DNA from: Candidatus Saccharibacteria bacterium oral taxon 488
GTDB lineage: Bacteria > Patescibacteriota > Saccharimonadia > Saccharimonadales > Saccharimonadaceae
Reading direction: 5' to 3'
NCBI GenBank assembly: GCA_013100825.1
Contig: CP040001.1
Coordinates: 186,001 to 250,000 of the forward strand
Length of the DNA: 64,000 bases
The notes below the pieces were generated by a model. That model had not been told where the DNA came from, made no database searches, and saw only the letters and a program-made list of their open reading frames with translations. A program made the position numbers and the translations under genes. Positions 45,777 to 55,023 of this stretch are shown here, in pieces (the stretch's first letter is position 1; every line of letters starts with the position of its first letter).

Positions 45777-46460
45777 ATGATTTTGTTAGATAGGGTTACC
45801 AAAACGTATGGCAAGGATAACAAGCCGGCCTTGAACCGGGTGAGTGTTCATGTCAAGCCGGGCGAGTTTGTGATTTTGGTCGGGACGTCCGGTGCGGGGA
45901 AGTCGACGCTGCTCAAACTGCTGACCCGCGAGGAAAAGCCGACTGGCGGCAAGATTGTCGTCGGTGGGATTGATTATGACACGCTCAAGGACAAGCATAT
46001 TCCGCTGCTCCGCCGCAAGATTGGCGTGGTGTTTCAGGATTTCAAACTTTTGCCGAACCGGACGGTGTTTGAAAATGTGGCCTTTGCGCTGGAGATTGCT
46101 GGCATGACCAACCGCGAGATCAAATCAACAGTGCCAAAGGTGATCGAGCTGGTGGGCCTGAAAGGCAAGGAAAAGAATTTCCCAAACCAACTGTCTGGCG
46201 GTGAGCGCCAACGGGTGGCGATTGCCCGGGCAGTGGTTCGGCAGCCAAAGATCTTGATCGCTGACGAGCCGACTGGTAACCTTGACCCAAAGCATAGCTG
46301 GGATATTGTGCGCTTGCTGGAAAAAATTAACAAATACGGCACCACGGTGCTGCTGACCACGCACAATGTCGATATTGTCAATAAGCTCAAGCGCCGGGTG
46401 ATCACCATTGATCACGGTAAAATTACCTCTGATCAAGCCAAGGGGAGTTACAAGCAATGA
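45777..46460 (+). CDS. ftsE: Cell-division ATPase FtsE
   Basis: 227 residues. Walker A GTSGAGKST is at 36-44, the signature LSGGERQR near 139, and ADEPTGNLD follows. FtsE with FtsX controls peptidoglycan hydrolases at the septum. There are ATGs at 45771 and 45777; the TATACT box at 45764-45769 leaves 1 base to the first and 7 to the second, so the second fits the leaderless pattern of this window. The stop overlaps ftsX by 4 bases. Confidence 0.95.
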   Translation: MILLDRVTKTYGKDNKPALNRVSVHVKPGEFVILVGTSGAGKSTLLKLLTREEKPTGGKIVVGGIDYDTLKDKHIPLLRRKIGVVFQDFKLLPNRTVFENVAFALEIAGMTNREIKSTVPKVIELVGLKGKEKNFPNQLSGGERQRVAIARAVVRQPKILIADEPTGNLDPKHSWDIVRLLEKINKYGTTVLLTTHNVDIVNKLKRRVITIDHGKITSDQAKGSYKQ

Positions 46461-47458
46461 CCGATATTTCACGTAAAGCCGCCGCCAAGGCGCGCGTCGA
46501 TCCCAAAGTCCTCAAGCGCACGCGACAACGCCGCCGCCGGGTGCTGACGTTCTGGCGGATGTGCCGATATGGTATCAATAATTTTAGCCGTAACACCTGG
46601 CTGACGATTGCAGCGACTGCGGTGATGGCGGTGACACTCTTGATCATTGCCATCACTATGGCCGCTCGGCAGGTGCTGGTTGACTCGGTGGATACGATTT
46701 CGCGTAAGGCTGATATGTCGATCTTCCTCAAAGGCTCGACCGAGCAAAAGGTAGTTGACGAGCTAATGTCACGCCTCAGTAAGCTCCATAATGTCGAAAA
46801 GGTAACGTATATTTCAGCAGAGCAGGCACGACAAGAACAGATTGAGCAGCACAAGAATGACCCGGCGTTTCTTGAGGCGATCAAAGAATCGAGCAACGAG
46901 ATGCCAGCGTCACTCCGGGCCTCGCTCAGGGATTTGAATGATCAGCGACCACTGATTGAGTTTACGAAACACGACGAGCTGTACAAAAAACACAAAGACC
47001 CCGCCAAAGAGCCGTCGTTCATTGGCGATCGGCGTGATGCGATCAATGCCATTGGTGATTGGGTGCGGTTTGCCAGTATCGCTGGCTCAATCGCCACCGT
47101 GGTGTTCGTGGTGATTTCGTCGCTGGTGGTGTTTAACACCATCAGGATGGCAATTTTTAACCGTAAAGACGAGATCCAGATGATGAAGCTGATCGGTGCC
47201 GATCGCGGATTTATTCGTGGGCCGTTTATCGTTGAGGCGGTTATGTATGGATTTATCGCGGCACTGGTGGCGTCAGGGGTTGGGTATCTACTGCTGTTCT
47301 CAGCGCATGATAAGCTGGCGGTGCGGCTGCCGATGGATAACTTGATGAATATTAGTACCACGTATGCTGGACTGGTGGTGCTGGTGATGATTATGATCGG
47401 TGCGGTGATCGGTATCGTCTCATCATTGATCGCGACGCGCAAATACTTAAAATTATAA
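46457..47458 (+). CDS. ftsX: Cell-division membrane protein FtsX
   Basis: 333 residues. A basic cytoplasmic N terminus, one helix (about 50-72), an extracytoplasmic loop (about 75-200) that in other bacteria contacts the hydrolase, and three C-terminal helices (about 210-330). FNTIRMAIFNRKDEIQMMKLIGA is the typical coupling region. Overlaps ftsE by ATGA. The CHAP hydrolase gene follows after 82 bases with its own -10 box. Confidence 0.94.
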   Translation: MTDISRKAAAKARVDPKVLKRTRQRRRRVLTFWRMCRYGINNFSRNTWLTIAATAVMAVTLLIIAITMAARQVLVDSVDTISRKADMSIFLKGSTEQKVVDELMSRLSKLHNVEKVTYISAEQARQEQIEQHKNDPAFLEAIKESSNEMPASLRASLRDLNDQRPLIEFTKHDELYKKHKDPAKEPSFIGDRRDAINAIGDWVRFASIAGSIATVVFVVISSLVVFNTIRMAIFNRKDEIQMMKLIGADRGFIRGPFIVEAVMYGFIAALVASGVGYLLLFSAHDKLAVRLPMDNLMNISTTYAGLVVLVMIMIGAVIGIVSSLIATRKYLKL

Positions 47459-47540
47459 GTTATTTTGCTGCTGACCCCTGAAGATCCACGAGGCAAAGAT
47501 GCTTGACGCTGGTATGTCGCTTGTGCTAAAATAAAAGGTA

Positions 47541-48674
47541 ATGAAGATACGGTCCACCACACCAGTTTCGACATCACGAGCCACACGGGCAGCTCTCGTG
47601 GCGGTTAGTGCTGTTGTTTTGGGCGCTGGCGTGTTCCAGCTCGGCCCACACGTGTTCGCGCGTGACTATGATGCAGAAATTGATGCCCTCAACCGACAGG
47701 CACAGCAGGCGCAGAACGAGGCTAATCGTCTCGGGACGATGGCAGCGACGCTGGAGGAAGAGCTCGGGCGCATTAACGCCCAGATTGATTCGATCCGGGC
47801 AGAGATTGCCAAGAGCCAACAAAAGCACGACGCATTGGTTGCGGAGATTGCTAAAAATAAGCTAGCGATTGAAAAGAGCCGCAAGGTCATGGGTAAAATC
47901 CTCTCAGATATTTACCTCGATGATCAGATTTCGCCACTCGAGATGTTGGCGAGCTCCAAATCAATCGGCGATTATGTTGATAAGCAGGAGCAACGTAGTA
48001 GTTTGCGATCCTCACTGAATGATAAGATCAAGGAAATTAAGGCGCTGCAGGCTAAGTTAGAAGAGAATAAAAAGTCAGTCGAGAATGTGCTCAAAGACCA
48101 GAAAGCTCAGCAGACGCAACTAGCGTCCAAGCAGGCAGAGCAGGCCAAGCTGGTTAATGACACCAAGAATGACCAAAATGCTTACGCAGCCCTGGCGACG
48201 CAGCGGAATAACCAAGCAGCGAAACTGCGCGAAGAGCAGGCGGCGGCTAACCGACGAGCACTTGGCGGGGTGTCAATTCCGGGTGGTATCCCGGGCGGTG
48301 GTGGCTATCCAGGCGTCTGGGCGAATGCACCACTAGATGCTTACGTCGATCCATGGGGCCTATACACGCGCGAATGCGTGAGCTACGTGGCGTGGAAGAT
48401 CCACAGTACCGGTCGGTTTGTGCCACACTTTGGTGGGGCTGGTAACGCTAATCAGTGGCCATCAACAGCGGCGCGATACGGCATCCAGAGCGGTTCGACA
48501 CCAAAGGCTGGCGCGGCAGCGGTCATGAATGTTGGCTATTATGGACACGTGATGTACGTCGAGTCGGTTAATGGTGACGGCACAATTACGGTCAGTGACT
48601 ATAACTTGGCGTGGGACGGTCTGTATCGGAAGTATACGCGTTTAGCCTCGGGTCTAACCTACGTATATTTTTAA
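47541..48674 (+). CDS. PcsB-like peptidoglycan hydrolase with coiled coil and CHAP domain
   Basis: 377 residues. A signal peptide (about 1-40, ending VFA) is followed by a long coiled coil (45-240, with QAQNEANRLGTM and KIKEIKALQAKLEENKK), a Gly/Pro linker, and a CHAP amidase/endopeptidase domain (about 262-377) with Cys279 and His336 as the likely catalytic pair. The coiled coil should dock on FtsX, as in streptococcal PcsB, so FtsEX activates septum splitting. TAAAAT (47527-47532) lies 8 bases before the ATG. Confidence 0.93.
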   Translation: MKIRSTTPVSTSRATRAALVAVSAVVLGAGVFQLGPHVFARDYDAEIDALNRQAQQAQNEANRLGTMAATLEEELGRINAQIDSIRAEIAKSQQKHDALVAEIAKNKLAIEKSRKVMGKILSDIYLDDQISPLEMLASSKSIGDYVDKQEQRSSLRSSLNDKIKEIKALQAKLEENKKSVENVLKDQKAQQTQLASKQAEQAKLVNDTKNDQNAYAALATQRNNQAAKLREEQAAANRRALGGVSIPGGIPGGGGYPGVWANAPLDAYVDPWGLYTRECVSYVAWKIHSTGRFVPHFGGAGNANQWPSTAARYGIQSGSTPKAGAAAVMNVGYYGHVMYVESVNGDGTITVSDYNLAWDGLYRKYTRLASGLTYVYF

Positions 48675-48691
48675 TAGCACGATGGGTCAAT

Positions 48692-48718
48692 AAAACCCTC
48701 GCATCAGCGGGGGTTTTT
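48692..48718 (+). terminator. Terminator after the CHAP hydrolase gene
   Basis: AAACCCTCGC (48693-48702) pairs with GCGGGGGTTT (48707-48716) with one G-U, around an ATCA loop and followed by T residues. Confidence 0.85.
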
Positions 48719-48733
48719 GTGTACAATAGATAT

Positions 48734-49912
48734 ATGACAGAGCAACGGAGGGTAGGAAGGCGGGCTCGCTTGTTTTTGGGCGGGCTGCTGATCGCGATTG
48801 TGAGTTTTGTGGCCGGGACACGGTCGGATTTAATTATGGCGCAGGTCGGGTCATTATTTGGCCTCAGGACAGCGACGGGGTCGCTGGATGTATCAACGAT
48901 GCAGAACGTATATCGTGAGCTCAAGGCTCACTATGATGGCAAGTTGGACGAGCAGGCGCTTGCTCGTGGGGCGGCGCGCGGCATGGTGGCAGCAACGGAT
49001 GATCCGCATACGGCGTATATGGATCCGGATGAGGCCAAGGAGTTCGAGAAGAGCTTGTCGGGCAATATTGGCGGCGGTATCGGGGCGGAAATCGCTAAGA
49101 AACATAATGTGCCGACAATCATCCGACCGCTCAAAAATAGTCCAGCTGAAAAGGCGGGCATTAAAGCCGGCGATGCTATCGTCAAGGTGAATGATACAGT
49201 GGTAACTGATATGCCGGTTGATCAAGTGGTGCAGCGCATTCGTGGCGATGTCGGCACGACGGTCAAGTTGGTACTGTCGCGTGGCGGCGAGCGTAAAGAT
49301 GTAACGGTGACACGCGAGGAGGTTGTCGCGCCGGCTGCCGAGTGGAAGATCGACGGTGAGATCGGTATTTTGACGGTGAGCCGTTTCAATGACGATACCG
49401 GCAAGCAAGCGCGCCAAGCCGCCGAGGAATTCCGTTCGGCAGGTGTCAAGAAAGTCATCCTTGACCTCCGAGGAAATCCTGGCGGTACGGTGGCGGCCGC
49501 ACAGGCGTTAGCGGGGTTGTGGCTCAATCATGAGGTGGTAATGATCCAACGGCGCGGTGAGCAGGTTATCTCGACCGAGAAATCAACCGGCCAGCCGCTC
49601 CTCGGTGATATCAAGACGGTTGTGTTGATTAACGGTGGTAGTGCTAGCGCTAGTGAGATTGTGGCGGGGGCGCTCAAGGATCATGGCAAGGCGACGCTGG
49701 TTGGCGAAAAAACCTATGGCAAGGGCAGCGTGCAGCGGCCGATTGATCTGGCGGATGGCTCGGTTCTGAAAGTGACTGAGGCGCGCTGGTATACGCCGTA
49801 TGGCAAGAATATTGATAAGTCGGGCATCGAGCCGGATGTCAAGGTCGAGATGACGGCTGGGGCGGCAGATAATGGGCGTGACCCACAGTTAGAGAAAGCA
49901 AAGAGTGTCTAG
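48734..49912 (+). CDS. ctpA: C-terminal processing peptidase, S41 family
   Basis: 392 residues from ATG 48734; the frame stays open upstream to 48611 but that would overlap the previous gene's terminator. A membrane anchor (about 7-30), a PDZ domain (about 115-195, KAGIKAGDAIVKVND) and the S41 core with ILDLRGNPGGTV, the serine in NGGSASASEIVAGAL and the lysine in GEKTYGKGSVQ. It trims envelope proteins outside the membrane. A TACAAT box (48722-48727) ends 6 bases before the start. Confidence 0.94.
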   Translation: MTEQRRVGRRARLFLGGLLIAIVSFVAGTRSDLIMAQVGSLFGLRTATGSLDVSTMQNVYRELKAHYDGKLDEQALARGAARGMVAATDDPHTAYMDPDEAKEFEKSLSGNIGGGIGAEIAKKHNVPTIIRPLKNSPAEKAGIKAGDAIVKVNDTVVTDMPVDQVVQRIRGDVGTTVKLVLSRGGERKDVTVTREEVVAPAAEWKIDGEIGILTVSRFNDDTGKQARQAAEEFRSAGVKKVILDLRGNPGGTVAAAQALAGLWLNHEVVMIQRRGEQVISTEKSTGQPLLGDIKTVVLINGGSASASEIVAGALKDHGKATLVGEKTYGKGSVQRPIDLADGSVLKVTEARWYTPYGKNIDKSGIEPDVKVEMTAGAADNGRDPQLEKAKSV

Positions 49913-49935
49913 ACTCAAAAAGGGAGGGTAAAGAT

Positions 49936-50316
49936 ATGCAACACAGAAAAAAAATACTATTAGTCGAAGATGACACGGCACTGGCGGCAGTCTATCGGTC
50001 ACGGCTGGAGCTGGAGGGCTTTGAGATTCGTGAGGTGCATAATGGCGAGGATGCGCTGTCGGCAACGGTGGCGTTTCGGCCGGATCTGATCGTGCTGGAT
50101 GCCATGATGCCGAAAATTAGTGGCTTTGACGTGCTCGATATCCTGCGCAATACGCCAGAAACGACCAACGTGCGGGTGATCATGCTGACGGCGCTCAGTC
50201 AGCAGAAAGACCGGGAGCGGGCAGAAGCGCTGGGCGTAGACGAATACCTCGTCAAGTCACAAGTGGTGATCGGCGACGTGGTAGCGCGAGTAAAGCATCA
50301 TTTGGGTGTGTCGTAG
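49936..50316 (+). CDS. Stand-alone response regulator receiver
   Basis: 126 residues, receiver domain only. Acidic pocket EDD at 11-13, phosphoacceptor Asp55 (VLDAMMPK), Thr85 (MLTAL) and Lys107 (LVKSQ) are all present, so it should be phosphorylated. No output domain, so it probably acts by protein contact. The only kinase in this window is 6 kb away (56510-57223). AGGGAGG precedes the ATG. Confidence 0.93.
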   Translation: MQHRKKILLVEDDTALAAVYRSRLELEGFEIREVHNGEDALSATVAFRPDLIVLDAMMPKISGFDVLDILRNTPETTNVRVIMLTALSQQKDRERAEALGVDEYLVKSQVVIGDVVARVKHHLGVS

Positions 50317-50370
50317 CTGCCTGGAGAAACTAGCCGCTCAAATACTACTAGCGTAGCGGGATAGGCAGCT
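50315..50370. repeat. Nested inverted repeats between the receiver gene and rpmA
   Basis: AGCTGCCT (50315-50322) pairs with AGGCAGCT (50363-50370), and CCGCT (50334-50338 region) with AGCGG (50355-50359) inside it. The outer arm begins in the receiver stop codon. It could be a terminator without T run or a structured 3' element. The rest of the gap to 50438 shows nothing clear. Confidence 0.45.
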
Positions 50371-50438
50371 AAATGAACGGGTGTAATCAAATGGGTGCAA
50401 TCTGGACGCCGGGATAGCAGGTCATAGAATAGTACTGG

Positions 50439-50711
50439 CTAGCCGACGCAAACCTGAGTGCGTCGCTCGGTTTTGCCGGTGAATTTGGTTTTCTTGACCT
50501 GCTTGAAGGTAACGACACCAGACTTGGCAGCGTGGATGGTGTAGTTGCGGCTCATGTATGCGCCCTCACCAGCGACCTTGGTAGCGCCTGTTTGGCGGAC
50601 GAGTACTTCGCCAGCATTAACTTTTTGGCCGCCGAAGCGCTTGACGCCGAGGCGTTGGCCGGGGTTGTTGTGGATGTTTTTACTTGAGCCACCAGCTTTG
50701 ACTTTTGACAT
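50439..50711 (-). CDS. rpmA: 50S ribosomal protein L27
   Basis: 90 residues. KAGGSSKNIHNNPGQRLGVKRFGGQKVNAGEVLVRQ is the L27 core (shown over residues 5-40), with the glycine-rich N terminus reaching the peptidyl-transferase centre. The common HKK at the start is replaced by SKVKA. It has AAGGAG upstream and a TATACT box about 40 bases before the start. It is separated from rplU (556-861), its normal operon partner. Confidence 0.95.
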   Translation of the reverse strand: MSKVKAGGSSKNIHNNPGQRLGVKRFGGQKVNAGEVLVRQTGATKVAGEGAYMSRNYTIHAAKSGVVTFKQVKKTKFTGKTERRTQVCVG

Positions 50712-50817
50712 TGAAACTCCTTAAATTTTCTAAACCTAATCCGTACCAGTATAAGTGACGGCTGATAAAAAGTCAAGGGCTTTACATGATTAGGCGGGTG
50801 TTATATAACTAGGTGCT

Positions 50818-51501
50818 ATGAACGAGCAGAATATGACGGAAATAGAGGCTCGGTTGGGCGAGCCGGTAAATAGAAGAACGCTACTGCTGGGTCTCTTGGG
50901 TGCTGGTGCGGTAGGGGCATTAGGGGGTGCCTTGTACGAATCTCAAGAGAAGCCTCGCGATGGAGAGGCGCTCCAAGCATTGCACGCGATAGAGGTGGCG
51001 ACGGCGGAAATTGCTGAGCGCGGCGTCAATGGCCAGACAACCTCAGAAGAGACGATCGCAGCGATGCTGCAGCGTGAGAGTGGTGCAATGGTAAAGATTG
51101 AGGTGGCGCTTTCCGAGCCGCTGGCGCACTATGCTGCGGACGAGGGGCCGTATGCGTCAGCCGGGGCAAATATGGTGGACGGACTGCTGGGTCAGATCGG
51201 GCGGGAGGTGTTTGCTGGTACCGATCAACAGATGACGACGGAAATGACCGAGCAGGCGCGGCCGACATTGGCATTTTTGCTTGTGGCGTTGAATCAGCGG
51301 CGGATCGGTCTGGGCGCTAGGGATCTACTGGCGATGTGTCAGCAGTATCATCAGGAGGCGATCACTCCTTCTGCGGCCAAGCAAATGGCAGAGGCGCGTC
51401 AAGTGCAGCTTGATCTTTTGGAAAAGGAATTGGTGGGTCGTTTGGGACAGCTCGCAGACTATGATCCGGCGTTACGGCTTAATCGTCCGGTGCTTAGGTA
51501 G
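50818..51501 (+). CDS. Membrane-anchored or exported helical protein of unknown function
   Basis: 227 residues. After a short polar N terminus comes NRRTLLLGLLGAGAVGALGGALY (about 18-40), a twin-arginine-like start followed by a Gly/Ala-rich hydrophobic segment. Whether it is a Tat signal or a simple anchor is unknown. The rest is acidic and helical, with four or five amphipathic helices (for example QMAEARQVQLDLLEKELVGRL). No family recognised. Its last 8 bases overlap the convergent methylase gene. Confidence 0.7.
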   Translation: MNEQNMTEIEARLGEPVNRRTLLLGLLGAGAVGALGGALYESQEKPRDGEALQALHAIEVATAEIAERGVNGQTTSEETIAAMLQRESGAMVKIEVALSEPLAHYAADEGPYASAGANMVDGLLGQIGREVFAGTDQQMTTEMTEQARPTLAFLLVALNQRRIGLGARDLLAMCQQYHQEAITPSAAKQMAEARQVQLDLLEKELVGRLGQLADYDPALRLNRPVLR

Positions 51502-52822
51502 TCTGTAGGATCAGTAGCTCGCGGGCGACGACCTGGTCGGGGCGGCGATAGATGAGCGGTGTACGACGGTTGAGATGGTGATAATCGAGCTTTTGGAGGT
51601 GCTTTATTAGCGGCAGATGAGTGGCGTGACCGGACGCGTCGTACCACGCTGGCACGGCGATACACAGCGGTGTGTTTGGCGCTAGTTGAGGGCGGATATT
51701 AGTGAGGAAGCCGGTGATAATGTGATTACAGTTGCCGGCAACTTCTGCTAGTTTTTGAGGCGCGGGCGGTGCGGAAAAGGGCTGGCCAAGGTAGGTCTCG
51801 CAGACGACGGCAGTGAGGTGCGTGCTGTTTGACCAGTGGTGCGTGGTGGCATCGGCTTGATGAATGTCAATAACGCGGCCAATAGGGTGGCTGGGCGCGG
51901 TGAACGTCGATTGCAACCACGACAGGTTCTCGGTGGTGTAATCAACCATTTTCTGGCTGAGGTCGGTGCCGACGACGTCGTAACCCGCGAGCAGCGCTTC
52001 TTGCAGAACGGTGCCGGTGCCGCAGAACGGGTCAAGGATTAGGGGATGCCGTCTGTCAACCTCTGTTGCGAGGTCGGATTCCAGTCTCTCCGACAAGTCG
52101 ATAGTTCTGCGGACGGCGTTGCCGGATGCATTCGACTTGGAGGAGATGGCTGGAATCCGACCCGTGCACGATTTTTGACCGGTCAGCGGTCCGGCACCCA
52201 GTGCCAAATTCAGCATAATCTGCGCTAATTTGGGCGGCAGCATGCCAACGAAGGCGTCGCGCTTGGGACGATGGCGGTCGCGGCGGGTGTAGGCGGTGAT
52301 ATTCTGGACGCCGCGGCTCTCGGCGATGACGAGGCGGCGGTCGGTCGTTTTGATGAGCAGCAGCTCGACTTTATAGGGTGACCCACCAAGCTTGTTATTG
52401 TGTGCGGTAGCAGTGGAGAGAGCGGGCTGGTCATTCGGGATGAGACGGAGGCTGGTACCCAATTTTTTGAGGGATGATTTGAGGATCAGACCGGTTTTTT
52501 GGACATCGCGGGCGGCGATAGCCAGGCCATAGGCGCTGAGGCCGAGGGTGATTTTATGCGGCGAGTGTGCCCACTTGGCTTGATAATGCCGGGTGATGAA
52601 GCGCGAAGCGGCGAGGAGCGAGGCTTTATCAGTGCGGCTGGCCGGCAGGTCGGTGATCACTTTGGCGCATTTGATGGTGCCGCCCAATGTGGTAATGTCG
52701 AATTGAGACGTTTGAACCTCGGCGAATTGCTGGCTGATACGATTGACATTATCCATACCAAACACCGCTGCAAGTTCGGCGAGTGAGATCTCTGGCTGGC
52801 GGCCAAGCAGGGCGATGTGCAT
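51494..52822 (-). CDS. Trm11/THUMP-like RNA methyltransferase
   Basis: 442 residues from ATG 52822. The SAM-binding motif LDPFCGTGTVLQEALLAGYDVVG (shown in part of about 290-312) is typical of the UPF0020/Trm11 group that modifies guanosines in tRNA. The expected DPPY catalytic motif is not clear: VVCETYLGQPFS takes its place, so activity may be altered. The N-terminal half (about 1-150) is a likely RNA-binding module. A TATAAT on the minus strand ends 6 bases before the start. Divergent with the 52863 gene, 40 bases apart. Confidence 0.8.
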   Translation of the reverse strand: MHIALLGRQPEISLAELAAVFGMDNVNRISQQFAEVQTSQFDITTLGGTIKCAKVITDLPASRTDKASLLAASRFITRHYQAKWAHSPHKITLGLSAYGLAIAARDVQKTGLILKSSLKKLGTSLRLIPNDQPALSTATAHNNKLGGSPYKVELLLIKTTDRRLVIAESRGVQNITAYTRRDRHRPKRDAFVGMLPPKLAQIMLNLALGAGPLTGQKSCTGRIPAISSKSNASGNAVRRTIDLSERLESDLATEVDRRHPLILDPFCGTGTVLQEALLAGYDVVGTDLSQKMVDYTTENLSWLQSTFTAPSHPIGRVIDIHQADATTHHWSNSTHLTAVVCETYLGQPFSAPPAPQKLAEVAGNCNHIITGFLTNIRPQLAPNTPLCIAVPAWYDASGHATHLPLIKHLQKLDYHHLNRRTPLIYRRPDQVVARELLILQTT

Positions 52823-52862
52823 GGTTTGATTATAGCAAAAACTGCGTGATATAATGGGAGAT

Positions 52863-53951
52863 ATGGTATCGAAAAGGATACGGAAGTTTCTGGAGGCATG
52901 TAAATCACCGCGGACGATCATGAGCCTTGTGACGCTGGCGGTGCTGGTGCTGATCATTTTTCTGTCGCGCGCCGAGCTAGCGCGGGCATGGGAATTACTT
53001 GGCCGGGCGAATATCTGGCTATTGATGCTACTGGTGCCGTTTCAGATTATCGTGTATTTCGCGGGCGGCGAGATGATTTTTGCCTATCTTCGCGACAAAA
53101 AACTGATCGGGCATATCTCGCGGTTTGAGCAGACGCGGATTGCACTGGAACTGAATCTGGTCAATCACATTTTTCCGTCAGGTGGCGTCAGCGGCATCTC
53201 CTACACGACGTGGCGGATGCACAAGCTCGGCGTCAGCTCGGCGCGCTCGACCTTTGCCCAGGTGATCCGTTACGTGACGGGCTTTTTGTCGCTGATGGTG
53301 CTGCTGATATTGGCGGTGCTGATCTTGTCAATTGATGGGCAGGTCAACCGCTACATCGTAACGTCAAGTTTCTTTTTAGTGCTGGTGGTGCTGGCGCTAA
53401 CATTTGGGCTGATTTTTATGTTCTCGTCACGCAAGCGGATGCACAATACGGCGGTGCGGGTGTCGCGAGTCGTGAATGCAGTGGTGCGTTGGGCGACGCT
53501 GGGCAAGATCAAGCGGCTGCTGGTTTCGACGAAAATTGAGGCATTTTTTGCTGAGATGCATGATGATTTCGTGGAACTGTCAGAACATCGGCGCCTACTC
53601 ATCAAGCCGCTGGTCTGGGGCGCGATTTATGCCATTTTTGATGTGTTGATGTTCATCGTGGCCTTTTGGGCGCTGGGCGTGTCGGTCAATCCGGCGGTGC
53701 TGATCATCGGCTACGGCGTGGCGGGGCTAGCGAGCCTGGTGGCCTTTACGCCGGGTGGTGCGGGCGTGTACGAAGCAATTATGATCGTTTTCTTGAGTAT
53801 GACCGGTGTGGCGCCGGACGTTGCCATCGCTGGGATTGTGCTGACGCGGGTGATCTTGCTCGCGGGAACGATTATCTTTGGGTATATGTTCTATCAGCAC
53901 GCGCTGATCAAATATGGGCAGCCAGATGATGACGATGGCGCCGCGGTTTAG
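52863..53951 (+). CDS. Lysylphosphatidylglycerol synthase-like (UPF0104) membrane protein
   Basis: 362 residues, about eight membrane helices. HIFPSGGVSGISYTTWRM and the late AFTPGGAGVYEAIMIVFL match the flippase-like TM region of MprF and YbhN proteins. It may move lipids across the membrane; there is no catalytic synthase domain. ATG at 52863 is preceded by TATAAT (52850-52855) with a 7-base gap; an ATG at 52854 lies in that box. It overlaps the xseA start by about 17 bases. Confidence 0.88.
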   Translation: MVSKRIRKFLEACKSPRTIMSLVTLAVLVLIIFLSRAELARAWELLGRANIWLLMLLVPFQIIVYFAGGEMIFAYLRDKKLIGHISRFEQTRIALELNLVNHIFPSGGVSGISYTTWRMHKLGVSSARSTFAQVIRYVTGFLSLMVLLILAVLILSIDGQVNRYIVTSSFFLVLVVLALTFGLIFMFSSRKRMHNTAVRVSRVVNAVVRWATLGKIKRLLVSTKIEAFFAEMHDDFVELSEHRRLLIKPLVWGAIYAIFDVLMFIVAFWALGVSVNPAVLIIGYGVAGLASLVAFTPGGAGVYEAIMIVFLSMTGVAPDVAIAGIVLTRVILLAGTIIFGYMFYQHALIKYGQPDDDDGAAV

Positions 53952-55023
53952 CGTTAGCGATTTTGTAGCGGTCGTCAATCAGGTGCTGGAGACGGCTGTC
54001 CCAGTCGTCGAGGTTGAAGGCGAGATCGCCGAGTTCACCATGCGTCAGCAGAAGTTTGTCTTTTTTACGCTCAAGGACAGTGAGAGTGCGGTCAATTGTT
54101 TCATGATGGCCTGGCAGCTCAGGACGCCGATCGAGGAAGGGATGCGCGTGGTGGTGCGAGCTTCGGCCAAGCTCACTGCCAAGGGTAAGTTTAGCCTAAC
54201 GGTACAAGAGATCAAGCCGCTGGGCGCGGGTCACCTCAAACGCAGCGCTGAGTTACTCAAGGCGAAATTAGCAGCCGAAGGGCTGTTTGATGCGGAACGC
54301 AAGCGCCCCTTACCGCCATATCCTGCTCGCGTAGCCGTTATTTCTAGTACGCAGGCGGCAGGCTACGCCGATTTTATGAAAATTGCTGGTGAGCGCTGGG
54401 GTGGAGTGAAATTTATTGTCGCTAACGTTAAGGTTCAGGGCGAGGGCGCGGCTGATCAGGCGGTGCGGGCGATTGCCCATTGTAATCAACTGGCGGAGCC
54501 GCCGGAGGTGATTGTGCTGATTCGTGGCGGCGGTAGCGCGGAGGACCTGGCGAGTTTCAATGATGAATGCTTGGTGCGAGCGGTGGCTGGCAGCCGCGTG
54601 CCAGTGCTGACTGGTATCGGGCACGAGGTTGACGAGAGTTTGTGCGATCTGGCGGCCGATGTGTGGGCGGCCACGCCGAGCAATGCGGCGCAGCTATTAT
54701 TTCCGGACAAACACGAGGTGGGGCGGCAGTTAGCGTTGCGGCTGGGTGGCGTGACGGAAGTGATTCGGCAGCAGATTCAGGAGCGGCGCCTTCACGTAAC
54801 AATGTTGCAACAAGCGGCGCTCGAACAGTGGTCTCACCGCGTCGAGATCGCTATAAATAGGGCATTGTCGCAACAACGGATGATTGCTGAGTACGACCCA
54901 GAGATGGCGCTGCGGCGCGGTTACGCGATGATCAGCGGCGACCGTCAAATTGGTAGTATTGTAAAGATTACAACAAAAGATAAGATCATGAAAGCGAGGA
55001 TTGAGAGTAGTGAAAAACGATAA
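53935..55023 (+). CDS. xseA: Exodeoxyribonuclease VII large subunit
   Basis: 362 residues from ATG 53935 (53914, 53926 and 53929 are in-frame alternatives), shorter than the usual 440 or so. The N-terminal OB fold (FSVSDFVAVVNQVLETAVPVVEVEGEI) and catalytic region (RVAVISSTQAAGYADFM, then VIVLIRGGGSAEDLASFND and GHEVDESLCD) are complete; the coiled-coil arm is shortened. With XseB it degrades single-stranded DNA. It overlaps the upstream membrane-protein gene and xseB. Confidence 0.94.
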   Translation: MAPRFSVSDFVAVVNQVLETAVPVVEVEGEIAEFTMRQQKFVFFTLKDSESAVNCFMMAWQLRTPIEEGMRVVVRASAKLTAKGKFSLTVQEIKPLGAGHLKRSAELLKAKLAAEGLFDAERKRPLPPYPARVAVISSTQAAGYADFMKIAGERWGGVKFIVANVKVQGEGAADQAVRAIAHCNQLAEPPEVIVLIRGGGSAEDLASFNDECLVRAVAGSRVPVLTGIGHEVDESLCDLAADVWAATPSNAAQLLFPDKHEVGRQLALRLGGVTEVIRQQIQERRLHVTMLQQAALEQWSHRVEIAINRALSQQRMIAEYDPEMALRRGYAMISGDRQIGSIVKITTKDKIMKARIESSEKR

